The notes: a model not told the origin generated them from the letters alone. DNA of 64,000 nt from Geomonas propionica (GCF_016458235.1 NZ_JAEMHK010000006.1:124001-188000); one strand, 5' to 3'; positions 52,398 through 61,973 are shown, numbered from the stretch's first letter. Numbers and translations: made by a program.

Positions 52398-54365
52398 TCA
52401 CCGCACGCCCACCACTTGCCGCAGCCGGGCTATCTCCGGTTCCAGGTCGGGCCGGGGAGAGAGGGAATAGGCCGTTTCGTATCCGGCAAGCGCCTCCGCA
52501 TGCCTGCGCTCCCGGACGCAAAGCCGCGCCAGGAAAAGGTGCGCATACTGGGCGGAGGGATCGACGGCGATGGCTTCCAGGTACTTGCGGCGCGCACCCG
52601 CCAGGTCCCCCTGCGCCTCGAGGACCTGCCCCATGAACGCGGGGGGGCGGGCATCCCGCGGTTCCAGCGCGGCGGCACGGGCCAGCGCATCGGATGCCTC
52701 AGCAAACCTTTTCTGAACCAGCAGCGCTCCGCCCAGAAAGGTATATGCGGCCCCCGATTGCGGGTCAAGCCTGATGGCGGTCTTGAATTCCCGCACCAGC
52801 TCGGCAAGCACCTCGTTTTGCCTGGCGTTCATTGGCTGCAGCATGACGTTGATATCATCGGTGTGCCAGGGTGGCAGGGTGTCCGCCAGCGCCACCCCCA
52901 GCGAGAAGTGGGAGCGGGGCTTGCCCGGACTCTTGCGCACGTTGTCGCGCCAGAGGGAAACAGGCGTCTCCCAGACACTGTTTCTCGCATATGCAGCCGC
53001 CGCGCTTACCGTGACCAACAGGGCGAAGGCCGCAATCGCCAAGCGCGACGTCCCCAGCGGTTCCCCCTCCCGCAGCGGCAGCAAGGAAAAGGCGCCGGTG
53101 ACCACTGCGATGAAGAACCCAACCGAGGGGAGGTACGCCCGGTGCTCGAAGATCAGATCATCGATGGGCACCACGCTCGACTCCACGCTCAGGGTGATGA
53201 AGAACCACCAGATGCCGAAGCCGGCAAGGGCGAGCGGCGCGCACGCCATCCCGCGACGCCCCCGCGTCCGGAACAACAGCCAGGCGCCTCCCCCTGCAAG
53301 CCCCACGAGAAGGGCCAGCGGAAGCAGGACGGCCGGGGCCAGCAGCGTCTGTTGCAGCGGGTAGTCGTAATCGAAATTCTGGCCAACCGGGATGAACAGC
53401 AGCCTGAGATAGGTGGCGATGACGCCGAACTGGGTCATCAGGTATTCCCAGGAAGAGATCTGCTTGAAGTTGATCAGGTTCACCGCGCCCGCGACCTTCG
53501 CCCCCGCGGTCGTCGCCGACATCGCCGATAGCTGCATCAGCTTGACCGGGATTATTGCCATGGTCAGCACGAAGGGGGCCAGACTGAGTACACGGCGGGC
53601 GGTGACCGCGCCCCGGAAGAAGACCACTTCGTAGAGCAGGATCACGACCGGCAGGGTGAAGGCGTTCTCCTTGGTCTTCATGGCCAGGACGCAGGCGAAA
53701 AACGCCCCCAGGTAGCATGCCGTCCGGGCCCCTTTGCCCGCGGCCAGTCGGCCGGCCGCATAAAGGACCAGCGCGCCGATGTAAAACAAGGCTACCAGCG
53801 GCACGAAGCGCTGGATGACGTAGGTCACCGCCTGGGTCTGCAGCGGGTGACAAACGAACAAGAGGCTGGATACGAAGGGGAGGTAGTAGTAGCGCTGCGC
53901 GGGCTGGTCCCCATCCCCATCGCTCCGGAGCACCGGCGTCCTCAAGGTGAGCCACAGCAGCAGGTACACGAGCAGGGCGTCCGCCAGGTGCAGCAGGAGA
54001 TTGACCACGTGATAGCCCCCGACATCAAGTCCATGCAGAGCGTGGTTGAGCGCAAAGGTGAAGTAGGCGACCGGGCGCAGCACGAAGTTGTGCTTGAGGT
54101 CGGGATTAATGGGTAGTTCGAATACGCGTTGCGGGTCCGCGAAGAACCCGAAGTCCTTGATCAGCGGGTTCCCGGCCAGAAACGGCACGTCGTCGAAGAC
54201 GAAAGGGGCCCAGATGATGTTGGAGTAGGCTGCCAGTCCCACCACCAGGACCAGCAGGACATGGACCAGGGGGTCGCGCCACAGGCTGAGTTCCTCGTCA
54301 CCATCCGGCGCTGCCTGTGCGAGCGTCCCCTGTTCTTCTCTTGCCGCCTTGCGTCGCTTCTTCAT
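52398..54365 (-). CDS. TMTC-like membrane protein with TPR repeats
   Basis: A 655-residue protein. A charged N-terminus (MKKRRKAAREEQG) precedes about ten hydrophobic helices (about 35-470) with the early loop NIIWAPFVFDDVPFL, the position of the acidic pair of GT-C glycosyltransferases. The last ~170 residues contain about three TPR units (FKTAIRLDPQSGAAYTFLGGALLVQKRFAEASDALARAAALEPRDARPPAFMGQVLEAQGDLAGARRKYLEAIAVDPSAQYAHLFLAR). This is the layout of TMTC-type protein O-mannosyltransferases. It lies beside sugar biosynthesis genes and may move a lipid-linked sugar onto periplasmic proteins or polymer. Confidence 0.78.
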   Translation of the reverse strand: MKKRRKAAREEQGTLAQAAPDGDEELSLWRDPLVHVLLVLVVGLAAYSNIIWAPFVFDDVPFLAGNPLIKDFGFFADPQRVFELPINPDLKHNFVLRPVAYFTFALNHALHGLDVGGYHVVNLLLHLADALLVYLLLWLTLRTPVLRSDGDGDQPAQRYYYLPFVSSLLFVCHPLQTQAVTYVIQRFVPLVALFYIGALVLYAAGRLAAGKGARTACYLGAFFACVLAMKTKENAFTLPVVILLYEVVFFRGAVTARRVLSLAPFVLTMAIIPVKLMQLSAMSATTAGAKVAGAVNLINFKQISSWEYLMTQFGVIATYLRLLFIPVGQNFDYDYPLQQTLLAPAVLLPLALLVGLAGGGAWLLFRTRGRRGMACAPLALAGFGIWWFFITLSVESSVVPIDDLIFEHRAYLPSVGFFIAVVTGAFSLLPLREGEPLGTSRLAIAAFALLVTVSAAAAYARNSVWETPVSLWRDNVRKSPGKPRSHFSLGVALADTLPPWHTDDINVMLQPMNARQNEVLAELVREFKTAIRLDPQSGAAYTFLGGALLVQKRFAEASDALARAAALEPRDARPPAFMGQVLEAQGDLAGARRKYLEAIAVDPSAQYAHLFLARLCVRERRHAEALAGYETAYSLSPRPDLEPEIARLRQVVGVR

Positions 54366-54504
54366 GTCCTCTCCTGTCCAGCCGTACCCCTTCCGCGGGA
54401 CGGCAGATAACTTGGCCCGACTGGCAGCCGGAGCGCCCTCCCCTCCAACGAGGCGAGCGGTGCGTTTTTTCGGCTATACAGCATCCTGACCGGGCGCTGC
54501 TGGT

Positions 54505-55632
54505 TCATCGCCCCTCGCGGAAAAAGCGGCGCACCGCCTCCACCACCCTTTCTGCATGACTTTGCGGCAGTTCCGGGTAGATGGGAAGCGAGAGGATGGT
54601 GCGGGCGAGACGCTCTGTGACCGGCAGGTCCCCCGCCCGGTATCCGAGCGTGGAGTAGCCCCGCATCAGGTGCACCGGGTGCGGGTAGTTGATCTTGGTC
54701 TGGATCCCCTCCCCGGTCAGGAACTCCATTAGCCGGTCGCGGCGCCGCGTGCGCACCGTGTACAGGTAGTACTGGTGCCGACGTTCTCCGCCAACGAAGG
54801 GAAGGCCCAGGTCCCCCACCCCGGCTAGCCCCTCATCGTATATGCGGGCAATGTCGCGCCGGGCTGACGCCGCCGCCTCGATCCGGGGAAGCTTCAGGTT
54901 CAGGATCGCCGCCTGCACCTCGTCCAGCCGGGAATTGAATCCCTCCTCCTCGGCGTGGTACCCCTGCTCGATGCCGTAAAAGCGCAGCCGCCTGATCCGC
55001 GCGGCAAGTTCCGGATCGGAGGTGGTCATTGCGCCGGCGTCGCCGTACGCCCCGAGCACCTTGGTCGGGTAGAAGGAGAAGGCTCCCGCGTCACCGAAGC
55101 TGCCGGCCCGCTGTCCCCGGTAGGTGGCGCCACAGGCCTGGGCGCAGTCCTCGACCACCCGCAGCCCCCGCCGGCCGGCGATCTCCCGCAACGGCACCAT
55201 GTCCGCCATCTGCCCGCACAGGTGCACCGGCAGCAGGCAACGGGTACGCGGGGTGACCGCGGCCTCGACGAGGGAGGCATCCATGAGGTACGTGTCCTCC
55301 TCGACGTCGACGAAGACCGGCGTCGCCCCACTGGCACGGATCGCGGCCACGGTAGGGACGGCGGTATTGGAGACGGTGATTACCTCGTCACCGCCCCCTA
55401 TCCCCAAAGCCTTCAATGCCAGGAGGATGGCGTCCGTTCCGGAGTTGACGCCGACGGCGAACGCGGCCCCGCAATACCCCGCCAGCCCCTGTTCGAATTC
55501 CGCCACCTCCCGCCCCAGTACCAGCCGCCCCGAGGAAAAAACGCGGTCCACCGCGTCCAGGTACTCCTCGCGGCGCGGCGCGTACTCTCCGAGATACTCC
55601 CAGTAGCTGACGGTGTGATTCACACCATGCAT
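54505..55632 (-). CDS. Sugar aminotransferase, DegT/DnrJ/EryC1/StrS family
   Basis: A 375-residue PLP enzyme that aminates a keto-sugar nucleotide. Family marks are GVNSGTDAILLALKALGIGGGDEVITVSNT, ATPVFVDVEEDTYLMD, PVHLCGQMADM, VVEDCAQACGATYRGQRAGSFGDAGAFSFYPTKVLGAYGDAGAM, in which YPTK holds the PLP Lys near residue 187. ATG 55632 follows AAAGGGGGA. It lies 49 bases after a hexose 2,3-dehydratase gene, and in antibiotic-sugar pathways (EvaA then EvaB) this pair makes a 3-amino-2,3,6-trideoxy-4-keto sugar. C-3 amination is inferred from that context. Confidence 0.9.
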   Translation of the reverse strand: MHGVNHTVSYWEYLGEYAPRREEYLDAVDRVFSSGRLVLGREVAEFEQGLAGYCGAAFAVGVNSGTDAILLALKALGIGGGDEVITVSNTAVPTVAAIRASGATPVFVDVEEDTYLMDASLVEAAVTPRTRCLLPVHLCGQMADMVPLREIAGRRGLRVVEDCAQACGATYRGQRAGSFGDAGAFSFYPTKVLGAYGDAGAMTTSDPELAARIRRLRFYGIEQGYHAEEEGFNSRLDEVQAAILNLKLPRIEAAASARRDIARIYDEGLAGVGDLGLPFVGGERRHQYYLYTVRTRRRDRLMEFLTGEGIQTKINYPHPVHLMRGYSTLGYRAGDLPVTERLARTILSLPIYPELPQSHAERVVEAVRRFFREGR

Positions 55633-55681
55633 AGTGTCCCCCTTTCCCCACCACCCTCCTGTTCCTGCACCCGCAGAGTCA

Positions 55682-57082
55682 TCACAGCAGGCACGACATG
55701 ATGCTCCGCGCGCACGAGTTGACCTGCTCACCCAGGTGCACCAGCACGAGTGCCTGCCGCAGCGTAAGCCAGCGATAGTCGGCGGGCAGCGCCAGCTCGG
55801 CTCCCTCGGGAAGCATCAGGATGCGGTGCAGGTTGTATTCGCGGTAAAACCGCGCCCCTTCTTCGGCCTGGCGGCTCTCGTGAACCAGCGGGAAGCGGCC
55901 GGGCGCGGCGAACTCCTCAAACAGGAACGGCTTTTCCAGCTTCCCGTTTCCTTCGTAGTTTCCCTGGGTGAACTGGGCCGTGGGACCGAGTTGGACCGTG
56001 GTGCGATTGCCGGTCTCCGCTTTGGCCTGCATCAGCAGTTCCGTTCCTTCGGGCCCTTCGCGAAGCAGCAGCCCGATGATCCCGGAGGCGGGATTCTCGA
56101 TGATCGGCTGCCCCCAAGAGCCCACCTCCCGGGTTTGCGAGGAGACCTTCAGCCCCACGATGCGGAAAAACGCGCTGGACACATGGGAGAAGTACCCCTT
56201 CTCGTCCAGACGCCATTCCCGGAGATCGTTCAGCCCGATGCGTCTGGTCAGCATGTGTGTCGCCGCCCTGCGGTCGTCCAGCCACTGCAGCGTGTCGCAC
56301 AGCCCGTCCCGCCCCGCTGCGGTGACCGGCCGCCCCGCGCTTCCGGCGCCGGCGAGAGAGGCCAGGATGCTGCGCGTGCAGGCGTTCACCAGGTTGTCGC
56401 GGCGGATAAGGGAGGCGATCTGGCGCAGAGTCAGCCAGATGAATCCCTCCGGAAGTTCCACCGGCAGCTCATCACCCGCGAGCATGATCATGTTGCGATT
56501 CGACTTGTACAGAAACCTGCCGCCATCTTCGGTCTGCAGTCGGGCGAACAGCCTCCGGGCGGGGTCCGGCTCGATGAACGGTTCGATGAAGAGCGGCCTC
56601 GCCCCCCCGTGGGCCCTGGTGTAGTTGCTGTAGGTAGCCTGGACCGTCGGGGAGAGCTGGACACCTCCCACGTTGCCCGGTTCCTCCTTGGCCTGGAGGC
56701 AGAAGTGGAGCGTGCCGTGGATGTACTTTGCCACGATCCCGAGAATCCCCACCTCCGGCTGCTCGATGATCGGCTGATCCCATTCCAGGTGGTGGTGCCC
56801 CACCCGGTGCCGGACGTGCACCCCCATCACGCTGAAGAACCGGCCGCTATCGTGGCGGATGTTGCCGGTGGCCGGTTCCCTGTGCCACCCCTGCACCGCA
56901 TCCAGCGGCACCAGCATGTTGTTGAGCGAGCATCCCCGCCGGGACGCGGCGATCCAATGGTCAACGAAGGTGTCGTCGTGCAGGGCGAAGCCACCGCTGC
57001 GCGAAGCCACCACTCCTGCGGCGTGATCGGGGGGGATGGTGTCCCCTGCCGCGAGCATCGCGGCGCTCATGTTAGCTGCCAT
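55682..57082 (-). CDS. NDP-hexose 2,3-dehydratase (EvaA-like)
   Basis: A 466-residue protein made of two homologous halves, each with a GQPIIE-type or DQPIIEQPEVGILG motif, the AKAETGN or AKEEPGN segment and a VQL(G/S)PT motif. This duplicated layout is specific to dTDP-4-keto-6-deoxyglucose 2,3-dehydratases (EvaA, TylCVI, SpnO), which remove water to form the 3,4-diketo-2,6-dideoxy intermediate. ATG 57082 has GGGAGGGAG upstream and overlaps the glycosyltransferase stop by 11 bases. The product is unstable, so a partner enzyme must follow: the next gene's aminotransferase. Confidence 0.9.
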   Translation of the reverse strand: MAANMSAAMLAAGDTIPPDHAAGVVASRSGGFALHDDTFVDHWIAASRRGCSLNNMLVPLDAVQGWHREPATGNIRHDSGRFFSVMGVHVRHRVGHHHLEWDQPIIEQPEVGILGIVAKYIHGTLHFCLQAKEEPGNVGGVQLSPTVQATYSNYTRAHGGARPLFIEPFIEPDPARRLFARLQTEDGGRFLYKSNRNMIMLAGDELPVELPEGFIWLTLRQIASLIRRDNLVNACTRSILASLAGAGSAGRPVTAAGRDGLCDTLQWLDDRRAATHMLTRRIGLNDLREWRLDEKGYFSHVSSAFFRIVGLKVSSQTREVGSWGQPIIENPASGIIGLLLREGPEGTELLMQAKAETGNRTTVQLGPTAQFTQGNYEGNGKLEKPFLFEEFAAPGRFPLVHESRQAEEGARFYREYNLHRILMLPEGAELALPADYRWLTLRQALVLVHLGEQVNSCARSIMSCLL

Positions 57083-58019
57083 TGCGCTCCCTCCCCGCGG
57101 CCCAGCTTTCCCTGACGATGAATTGCGGCTCCTGGTTCAATTTGAGATAGATGCGCCCCACGTACTCGCCGACCACCCCTGTGGCCAGCAACTGGACCCC
57201 GCGGAAGAACATGGTGATGGAATTCAACGATTCGAGGTCACTTGGGTCGTTCAACATGGGAAGCCATCCGCGGATCAGCATGGCGGAGACGGAATAGACT
57301 CCAGCGAGGGTCAGGACCGCTCCCGCGACCGCAAGCAGGCGCAGCGGGATCAGCGAATAGCTCACGAAGACGTTGCCCCAGAGATCGATGAGTTTCTTGA
57401 GCGTGTAACCGGATCTTCCTTCGCGGCGCGGATCATGGCGCACCTCCACGGTGCCGATGTTGCGGGTGCTGCGCAGGATGAGCGCGTCGAGGTAGACGTT
57501 CGGGCTTTTGTGCGCGATGAGTTGGTCCACCAGGAAGCGGTTCATCACCTTGAAGCTCGAGAGGTAGAGGCTCGCCGGCTTGTCCAGGGTGACGCGGGCG
57601 AGAGTCCCGTTCAAGTAGCTCCCGAGGTTGCGGAACCAGCTGTCGCTCTTTCTCGGGTATTGACAGTAGACGACATCGTACCCGTTGGCGATCTCGGCCA
57701 GCAGCTTGGGCACCTCCGAGGGCGGGTTCTGGAAGTCGTCGTCCATGACGACCACGTAGTCGCCTCGCGCCTGGTTCAGCCCGGCCATCACAGCGTTGTG
57801 TTCGCCGAAGTTGCGGGACAGGGAGAGGTAGGTGACCGTCTCCGGGGAAGCAAGGTGGAGCTGGCGACAGACGGCATCGGAACCGTCGCGGCTGTAATCG
57901 TTCACCAGCACGATCTCGATGCGGTATTGATCATTCAGTTGAGAGACCAGGGCCTGGCACAGGGGGGCTATGGTCGTCTCGGCATTGAATACGGGTATGA
58001 CGATGGATATAAGGGACAT
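57072..58019 (-). CDS. Polyprenyl-phosphate glycosyltransferase (GtrB/DPM1-like)
   Basis: A 315-residue family 2 glycosyltransferase. The GT-A domain (about 1-220) begins SLISIVIPVFNAE and has the metal-binding VVMDDDFQNPPSE near residue 95. Two C-terminal membrane helices (about 230-255 and 265-295) end in VVGEYVGRIYLKLNQEPQFIVRE, as in GtrB/ArnC-type enzymes that load a sugar onto undecaprenyl phosphate. ATG 58019 is used; its RBS is weak (CGGAAA). It is the first gene of the sugar operon. The loaded sugar may be the deoxyamino sugar made by the next two enzymes. Confidence 0.85.
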   Translation of the reverse strand: MSLISIVIPVFNAETTIAPLCQALVSQLNDQYRIEIVLVNDYSRDGSDAVCRQLHLASPETVTYLSLSRNFGEHNAVMAGLNQARGDYVVVMDDDFQNPPSEVPKLLAEIANGYDVVYCQYPRKSDSWFRNLGSYLNGTLARVTLDKPASLYLSSFKVMNRFLVDQLIAHKSPNVYLDALILRSTRNIGTVEVRHDPRREGRSGYTLKKLIDLWGNVFVSYSLIPLRLLAVAGAVLTLAGVYSVSAMLIRGWLPMLNDPSDLESLNSITMFFRGVQLLATGVVGEYVGRIYLKLNQEPQFIVRESWAAGRERNGS

Positions 58020-58213
58020 GGCATTTCCGACGCTGGTGTCCCCGAAGGGACGTGGCAAGGCTCCCGCACGCGACAAGAGACGACAGCGCGCCCGCAGGTT
58101 GGACCAGGCGGGGCAAGACGCTGCTTGGGCGCCGGGCATGAAGCGACCGGCCTTGTCGCGGATACGACAGGCAAGGTACAGCACACCGGCCAGTTTCAAG
58201 ACAAATTAGGGAA

Positions 58214-58540
58214 TCAGCAGGAGGGTGGGGAACGACCGTGCAGGGTCTTCGTGCAGGGGCTTTCGGTATGGGCGGCCACCAGCCGGGTCAAGGCGTAGAA
58301 GCGCCCGGCAGGCGCGTTGAGGTTATGGCGGTGGAATTCACCATCGACCGCATGGAGGGGGAAAGCGTCACTGCAATTGGAGGCGGATTGCGCCTTCTGG
58401 ACAGACAGGTTGAGGACGGCGCGCGGCTTGGGCTTGGGTCTGGGGGAACGGTCGAGGAGCGCGATCCTCATACCTGCGAAGACCAGGAAGAAGATCACAG
58501 CGAACGCGGCTGCAACGTGTAGTTTTCTGCTGTTCACCAT
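58214..58540 (-). CDS. Small single-pass membrane protein of unknown function
   Basis: A 108-residue protein from ATG 58540 with one hydrophobic segment near residues 7-25 (LHVAAAFAVIFFLVFAGM), a basic Pro-Lys-Arg patch and a polar C-terminus with three cysteines. The frame extends further upstream, but an RBS (GGAG) fits only this start. It lies upstream of the glycosyltransferase on the same strand (about 195 bases away) and may belong to the sugar operon. No family recognised. Confidence 0.45.
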   Translation of the reverse strand: MVNSRKLHVAAAFAVIFFLVFAGMRIALLDRSPRPKPKPRAVLNLSVQKAQSASNCSDAFPLHAVDGEFHRHNLNAPAGRFYALTRLVAAHTESPCTKTLHGRSPPSC

Positions 58541-58693
58541 CGGTTCCAGCCGGCTCCCATCGAGGTTGTCCTGACAGTTGGAACTGTCAAACAGGTAAAG
58601 ACCACGCGGAACATAACGTGAAACGGGGCAGGAAGTCAATCAGGAATTAACTGTTGCACATAAATCAAAGCCAAAGACAGACAACACGGAAGC

Positions 58694-58756
58694 GCACAGA
58701 GGACACGGAGGAAAGCTGAAGGTTTAAACCTTCAAGCACTTCTCTGTGTCCTCTGA
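58694..58756. repeat. Palindromic repeat, copy 1 (right of sugar cluster, before marC end)
   Basis: CACAGAGGACACGGAGG ... GAAGGTTT / AAACCTTC ... TCTCTGTGTCCTCTG forms an imperfect palindrome; CCTCGGTGTCCTCTGTG follows. The same family flanks marC on its other side (59443-59560). Confidence 0.65.
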
Positions 58757-58790
58757 GATCCTCGGTGTCCTCTGTGTTGAGGCTTTTGAC

Positions 58791-59402
58791 TTACGCGCCG
58801 ATCTTCAGGAAGTTCCTGACGCCGGTGAAGACGATCTGGGCGGCGAGCGCGGCGACGAAGAGACCGGTCAGCTTGCTCAAGATGGTGATCCCCTTCTTGC
58901 CGACGATATGCTCGATGAAGGAGGCGCAGACCAAGAGGATCCCCACGCAGAGAACCGCCATGGCCAGGGCGGCCAGGCCAACGAACACCTGCCAGTTGTG
59001 CTGCACCTCGGCGCCCATGACCAGGAGCGCGCCGGTGGTCCCGGGGCCGACGGTAACTGGAATCGCCAGCGGTACCACGGAGATGGCGCCGCGCTTCTCG
59101 CTGGGAGGCGCACTGTCGTCGCCGTGCACCATGTGCACCGCCGAGAGGAAGAGGAGGCTCCCCGCCCCGATCCTGAACGAGTCGAGCGTGATCCCGAACA
59201 GCGAGAAGAGGGTGTTGCCGAAGGAGTACAGGACGAAGCAGGCGACCAGGACCGCGAGGGTGACCCGCAGTGCCGTGGAGCGCCGCTCGCTCGCCGTCAA
59301 CTCCGGGGTCATGGCCAGGAAGGTGGAGAGTACGAAGAAGGGGGTGAGCAGGAAGAAGAACCTGATCCACACCGTGAAGAAAAAATCCGAATAAGCTTCC
59401 AT
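58791..59402 (-). CDS. MarC family integral membrane protein
   Basis: A 203-residue membrane protein with six predicted helices (about 8-30, 45-65, 70-88, 112-130, 140-160, 178-197). The MarC/UPF0056 marks are FFFLLTPFFVLSTFLAMTPELTASERR at the start and AISVVPLAIPVTVGPGTTGALLVM in the middle. It was once tied to multiple antibiotic resistance, but the true function is unknown. It is a single gene flanked on both sides by related palindromic repeats. Confidence 0.9.
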   Translation of the reverse strand: MEAYSDFFFTVWIRFFFLLTPFFVLSTFLAMTPELTASERRSTALRVTLAVLVACFVLYSFGNTLFSLFGITLDSFRIGAGSLLFLSAVHMVHGDDSAPPSEKRGAISVVPLAIPVTVGPGTTGALLVMGAEVQHNWQVFVGLAALAMAVLCVGILLVCASFIEHIVGKKGITILSKLTGLFVAALAAQIVFTGVRNFLKIGA

Positions 59403-59442
59403 CCTGTAGCTGTACTCTCCTTTGTTGAAACCCCAAAAGCGT

Positions 59443-59560
59443 TACCACAGAGGACACCGAGGTCCACAGAGGGCACAGGGGAAAAACTTGAAGCGGGTTT
59501 AAAACCTTCAAGCCTTTCTCTCTGTGTCCTCCGTGCTCCCCTGTGTACTCTGTGTTCCGC
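59443..59560. repeat. Palindromic repeat, copy 2
   Basis: CCACAGAGGACACCGAGG, then GCGGGTTTAAAACC, then CTCTCTGTGTCCTCCGTGC: arms complementary over most of their length around a TTTAAA centre. Same family as 58694-58756. The outermost bases (CCCAAAAGCG / CGCTTTTGGG, about 59432 and 59561) extend the palindrome. Confidence 0.7.
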
Positions 59561-59572
59561 TTTTGGGTTTTG

Positions 59573-60562
59573 TTATTGCGCTATCTTCAGCACGATCTTG
59601 CCGAAGTGCTTGTCTTCTTCCATCATCCGGTGCGCCTCGACCACCTGGTCGATGGGGAACACCTTCTCGATGATCGGGACGATGGTGCGGTCGGCGAACT
59701 TGGGCATGGCGCGACGCACGAACTCGGCCGCGATCTCACCCTTCTCGGACACCGGACGGGAGCGGAGCACGCTGCCGATGATCTGCTGGCGCTTCACCAT
59801 CATGAGCGCCAGGTTGAGCTCCGCCTTGATGCCGGAGATGACGCCGATGACGACCAGCCGCCCCTTGTAGCCCAGGGAGTTCATGTTGGGGGCCAAGTAC
59901 TTGGCGCCGACGTGGTCGAGGATGACGTCAACACCCTTCTTGTTGGTGAACTCCTTGACCGCCTCGCTGAAGTCCGGGGTCTCGCGGAAGTTAATCACCA
60001 AGTCGGCACCGAGCCCCTTGACCCGCTCGATCTTCTCCGGCGAGGCGGTGACGATCAGCTTCGCGTTGGGCACGAGGGCCTTGCAGAGCTGGATAGCGGC
60101 CGTGTTGACGCCACCGCCGCCGCCATGCAGGATCGCGGTCTGGCCATCTTCCAGCCCGCCGATCATGAACACGTTCAAGAACGCGGTGATGTAGGATTCG
60201 CAGATGCAGGCGGCTTCCTCGAAGCTCACGCTGTCCGGGATCGGCATCAGGTGGTTGGCGTAGGCCACGGCATACTCGGCGTAACCGCCGCCACCGACCA
60301 GCGACACCACGCGGTCACCCACCTTCCAACCGGTCGCGCCCGCTCCGAGCGCCTCGACGACGCCGGCCACTTCGAGTCCCAGGATGTCGGAGTCACCGGG
60401 CGGGGGGGGATATTTCCCCTCGCGCTGCACCAGGTCGGGGCGGTTGATCGAGGTGGCGTGAACCTTGATCAGCACCTCGTTTTCCTTGGGGACAGGTTTG
60501 TCCACCTCGCCCACCTTGAGCACCTCGACGCCGCCGAAACCTTCCATCAGTACCGCTTTCAT
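59573..60562 (-). CDS. NAD(P)H:quinone oxidoreductase (zeta-crystallin/PIG3-like)
   Basis: A 329-residue medium-chain reductase: an N-terminal GroES-like domain (MKAVLMEGFGGVEVLKVGEVDKPVPKENEVLIKVHATSINRPDLVQREGKYPPPPG) and a Rossmann domain with ILHGGGGGVNTAAIQLCKAL near residue 145, the NADPH-binding glycine-rich loop. No catalytic zinc cysteines are present, which places it among the quinone reductases rather than alcohol dehydrogenases. The C-terminus GKIVLKI is typical of PIG3. ATG 60562 has ACGGAGGG upstream. It reduces quinones or related enones. Confidence 0.9.
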   Translation of the reverse strand: MKAVLMEGFGGVEVLKVGEVDKPVPKENEVLIKVHATSINRPDLVQREGKYPPPPGDSDILGLEVAGVVEALGAGATGWKVGDRVVSLVGGGGYAEYAVAYANHLMPIPDSVSFEEAACICESYITAFLNVFMIGGLEDGQTAILHGGGGGVNTAAIQLCKALVPNAKLIVTASPEKIERVKGLGADLVINFRETPDFSEAVKEFTNKKGVDVILDHVGAKYLAPNMNSLGYKGRLVVIGVISGIKAELNLALMMVKRQQIIGSVLRSRPVSEKGEIAAEFVRRAMPKFADRTIVPIIEKVFPIDQVVEAHRMMEEDKHFGKIVLKIAQ

Positions 60563-60688
60563 GGCTTCCCTCCGTATCAATTGAATTCATGGCGGCCGAG
60601 TCACTCGGCCACGATAGTGTATACGGGCGACACTATCTCAAAAATGTGAGTCCTTTATCAACGGAATTCTCTCAGTGGGAGGAAAAAG

Positions 60689-61057
60689 TCAGCGGAATTT
60701 TATGGCTGTCCCGCGCGCGGTGATCTCGCTCTTGGGGAAGAAGATGTAGGTGTCCATCTCGATTTTTACTTCGGGCAAAATCACGGCGTCGGCGCCGATC
60801 TTCGCGGCCTCCGCGCGCAGGGCATCGTTGGCCCAGCTGTAATCTGCAGGGGTGAGGTCGGCCTTGTCGCCGTAGCGCACACGGTGCACCTCGATGGTTC
60901 CAACCTTCTTGAAGGGACGCAGCAGTTCGTCCTGGGCCAGTATGGGGGGGGCATCGCCTCTGAAGACCACCTTGGTGCAACCGATGGGGGACAGCATGAG
61001 ACAGAGCAGCACAAACAAAGGCGAGCAGGCTTTCAGTATCCGGCGAATCATGTCCAT
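60689..61057 (-). CDS. Small outer-membrane lipoprotein
   Basis: A 122-residue protein with a lipoprotein signal: [27 protein letters not shown], with PIGC as lipobox and Cys at about residue 27. The mature domain ([68 protein letters not shown]) has the alternating strand-helix look of the YbjQ/DUF4156-like group of small envelope proteins ([14 protein letters not shown]). ATG 61057 follows GGGGAGAG. It is divergent from yebC. Function unknown. Confidence 0.72.
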   Translation of the reverse strand: MDMIRRILKACSPLFVLLCLMLSPIGCTKVVFRGDAPPILAQDELLRPFKKVGTIEVHRVRYGDKADLTPADYSWANDALRAEAAKIGADAVILPEVKIEMDTYIFFPKSEITARGTAIKFR

Positions 61058-61201
61058 GATCTCTCCCCTATGGAGTCGAATCCCCGCTCGGGCGGGTCCA
61101 GCGCACACAGTTTAACTGCCATTTTCTCACTTTACAACACACTTTTGGGCATGTTAGTATTTCGCGTTTTCATCCACAAACTGATCGGAAAGGAAGCAGT
61201 C

Positions 61202-61945
61202 ATGTCAGGACATAATAAATGGAGTACCATCAAGCACAAGAAGGGCGCCGCCGATGCCAAGCGCGGCAAGGTATTCACCAAGCTGATCAAGGAAATTACC
61301 GTTGCCGCGAAACTCGGCGGTGGCGATCCCGATGGGAACCCGCGCCTGAGGACTGCTATCGATAAGGCCAAAGGCGAGAACATGCCCAAAGACAACGTCG
61401 AGCGCGCCATCAAGAAGGGCGTCGGCGGGATGGAAGGCGTGAACTACGAGGAGACCACCTACGAAGGGTACGGTCCGGGCGGCACCGCGGTGCTGGTGGA
61501 GGTCATGACCGACAACCGCAACCGCACCGTTTCCGACGTGAGGAGCACCTTCTCCAAGTGCAACGGCAACATGGGCGAGACCGGCTGCGTCTCCTGGCTC
61601 TTCGACAAGAAAGGGCTCCTGGTGTACCCGAAGAGCACCGACTTCGACAAGTTGTTCGAGGCCGCCATCGAGGCCGGCGCCGACGACGTGGTCGACGAAG
61701 ACGAGCAGTACGAGGTACTGACCGACCCGACCGCGTTCCACCAGGTGAAGAGCGCGCTCGAGGCGGCAGGGTTCAAGCCGGAGGCCGCGGAGATCACCAT
61801 GATCCCGCAGACCATGGTGAAGCTGGAAGGAAAGAACGCCGAGAACATGCTGAAGCTTATGGACCGTCTTGAGGACAACGACGACGTTCAGAACGTCTAT
61901 GCCAACTTCGACATCTCCGCCGAGGACATGGAAAAGATGATGTAG
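61202..61945 (+). CDS. yebC: YebC/PmpR family translation or transcription regulator
   Basis: A 247-residue protein with the family opening [76 protein letters not shown] and the [14 protein letters not shown] motif. The family was described as a DNA-binding regulator (PmpR) and more recently as a translation factor helping at proline stretches. Its place next to ruvC is conserved in many bacteria. ATG 61202 follows AAAGGAAG; the frame extends upstream without support. A terminator at 61974 separates it from ruvC. Confidence 0.95.
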   Translation: MSGHNKWSTIKHKKGAADAKRGKVFTKLIKEITVAAKLGGGDPDGNPRLRTAIDKAKGENMPKDNVERAIKKGVGGMEGVNYEETTYEGYGPGGTAVLVEVMTDNRNRTVSDVRSTFSKCNGNMGETGCVSWLFDKKGLLVYPKSTDFDKLFEAAIEAGADDVVDEDEQYEVLTDPTAFHQVKSALEAAGFKPEAAEITMIPQTMVKLEGKNAENMLKLMDRLEDNDDVQNVYANFDISAEDMEKMM

Positions 61946-61973
61946 CATAAGCATGTCGTTTTGTGGTACTAAG

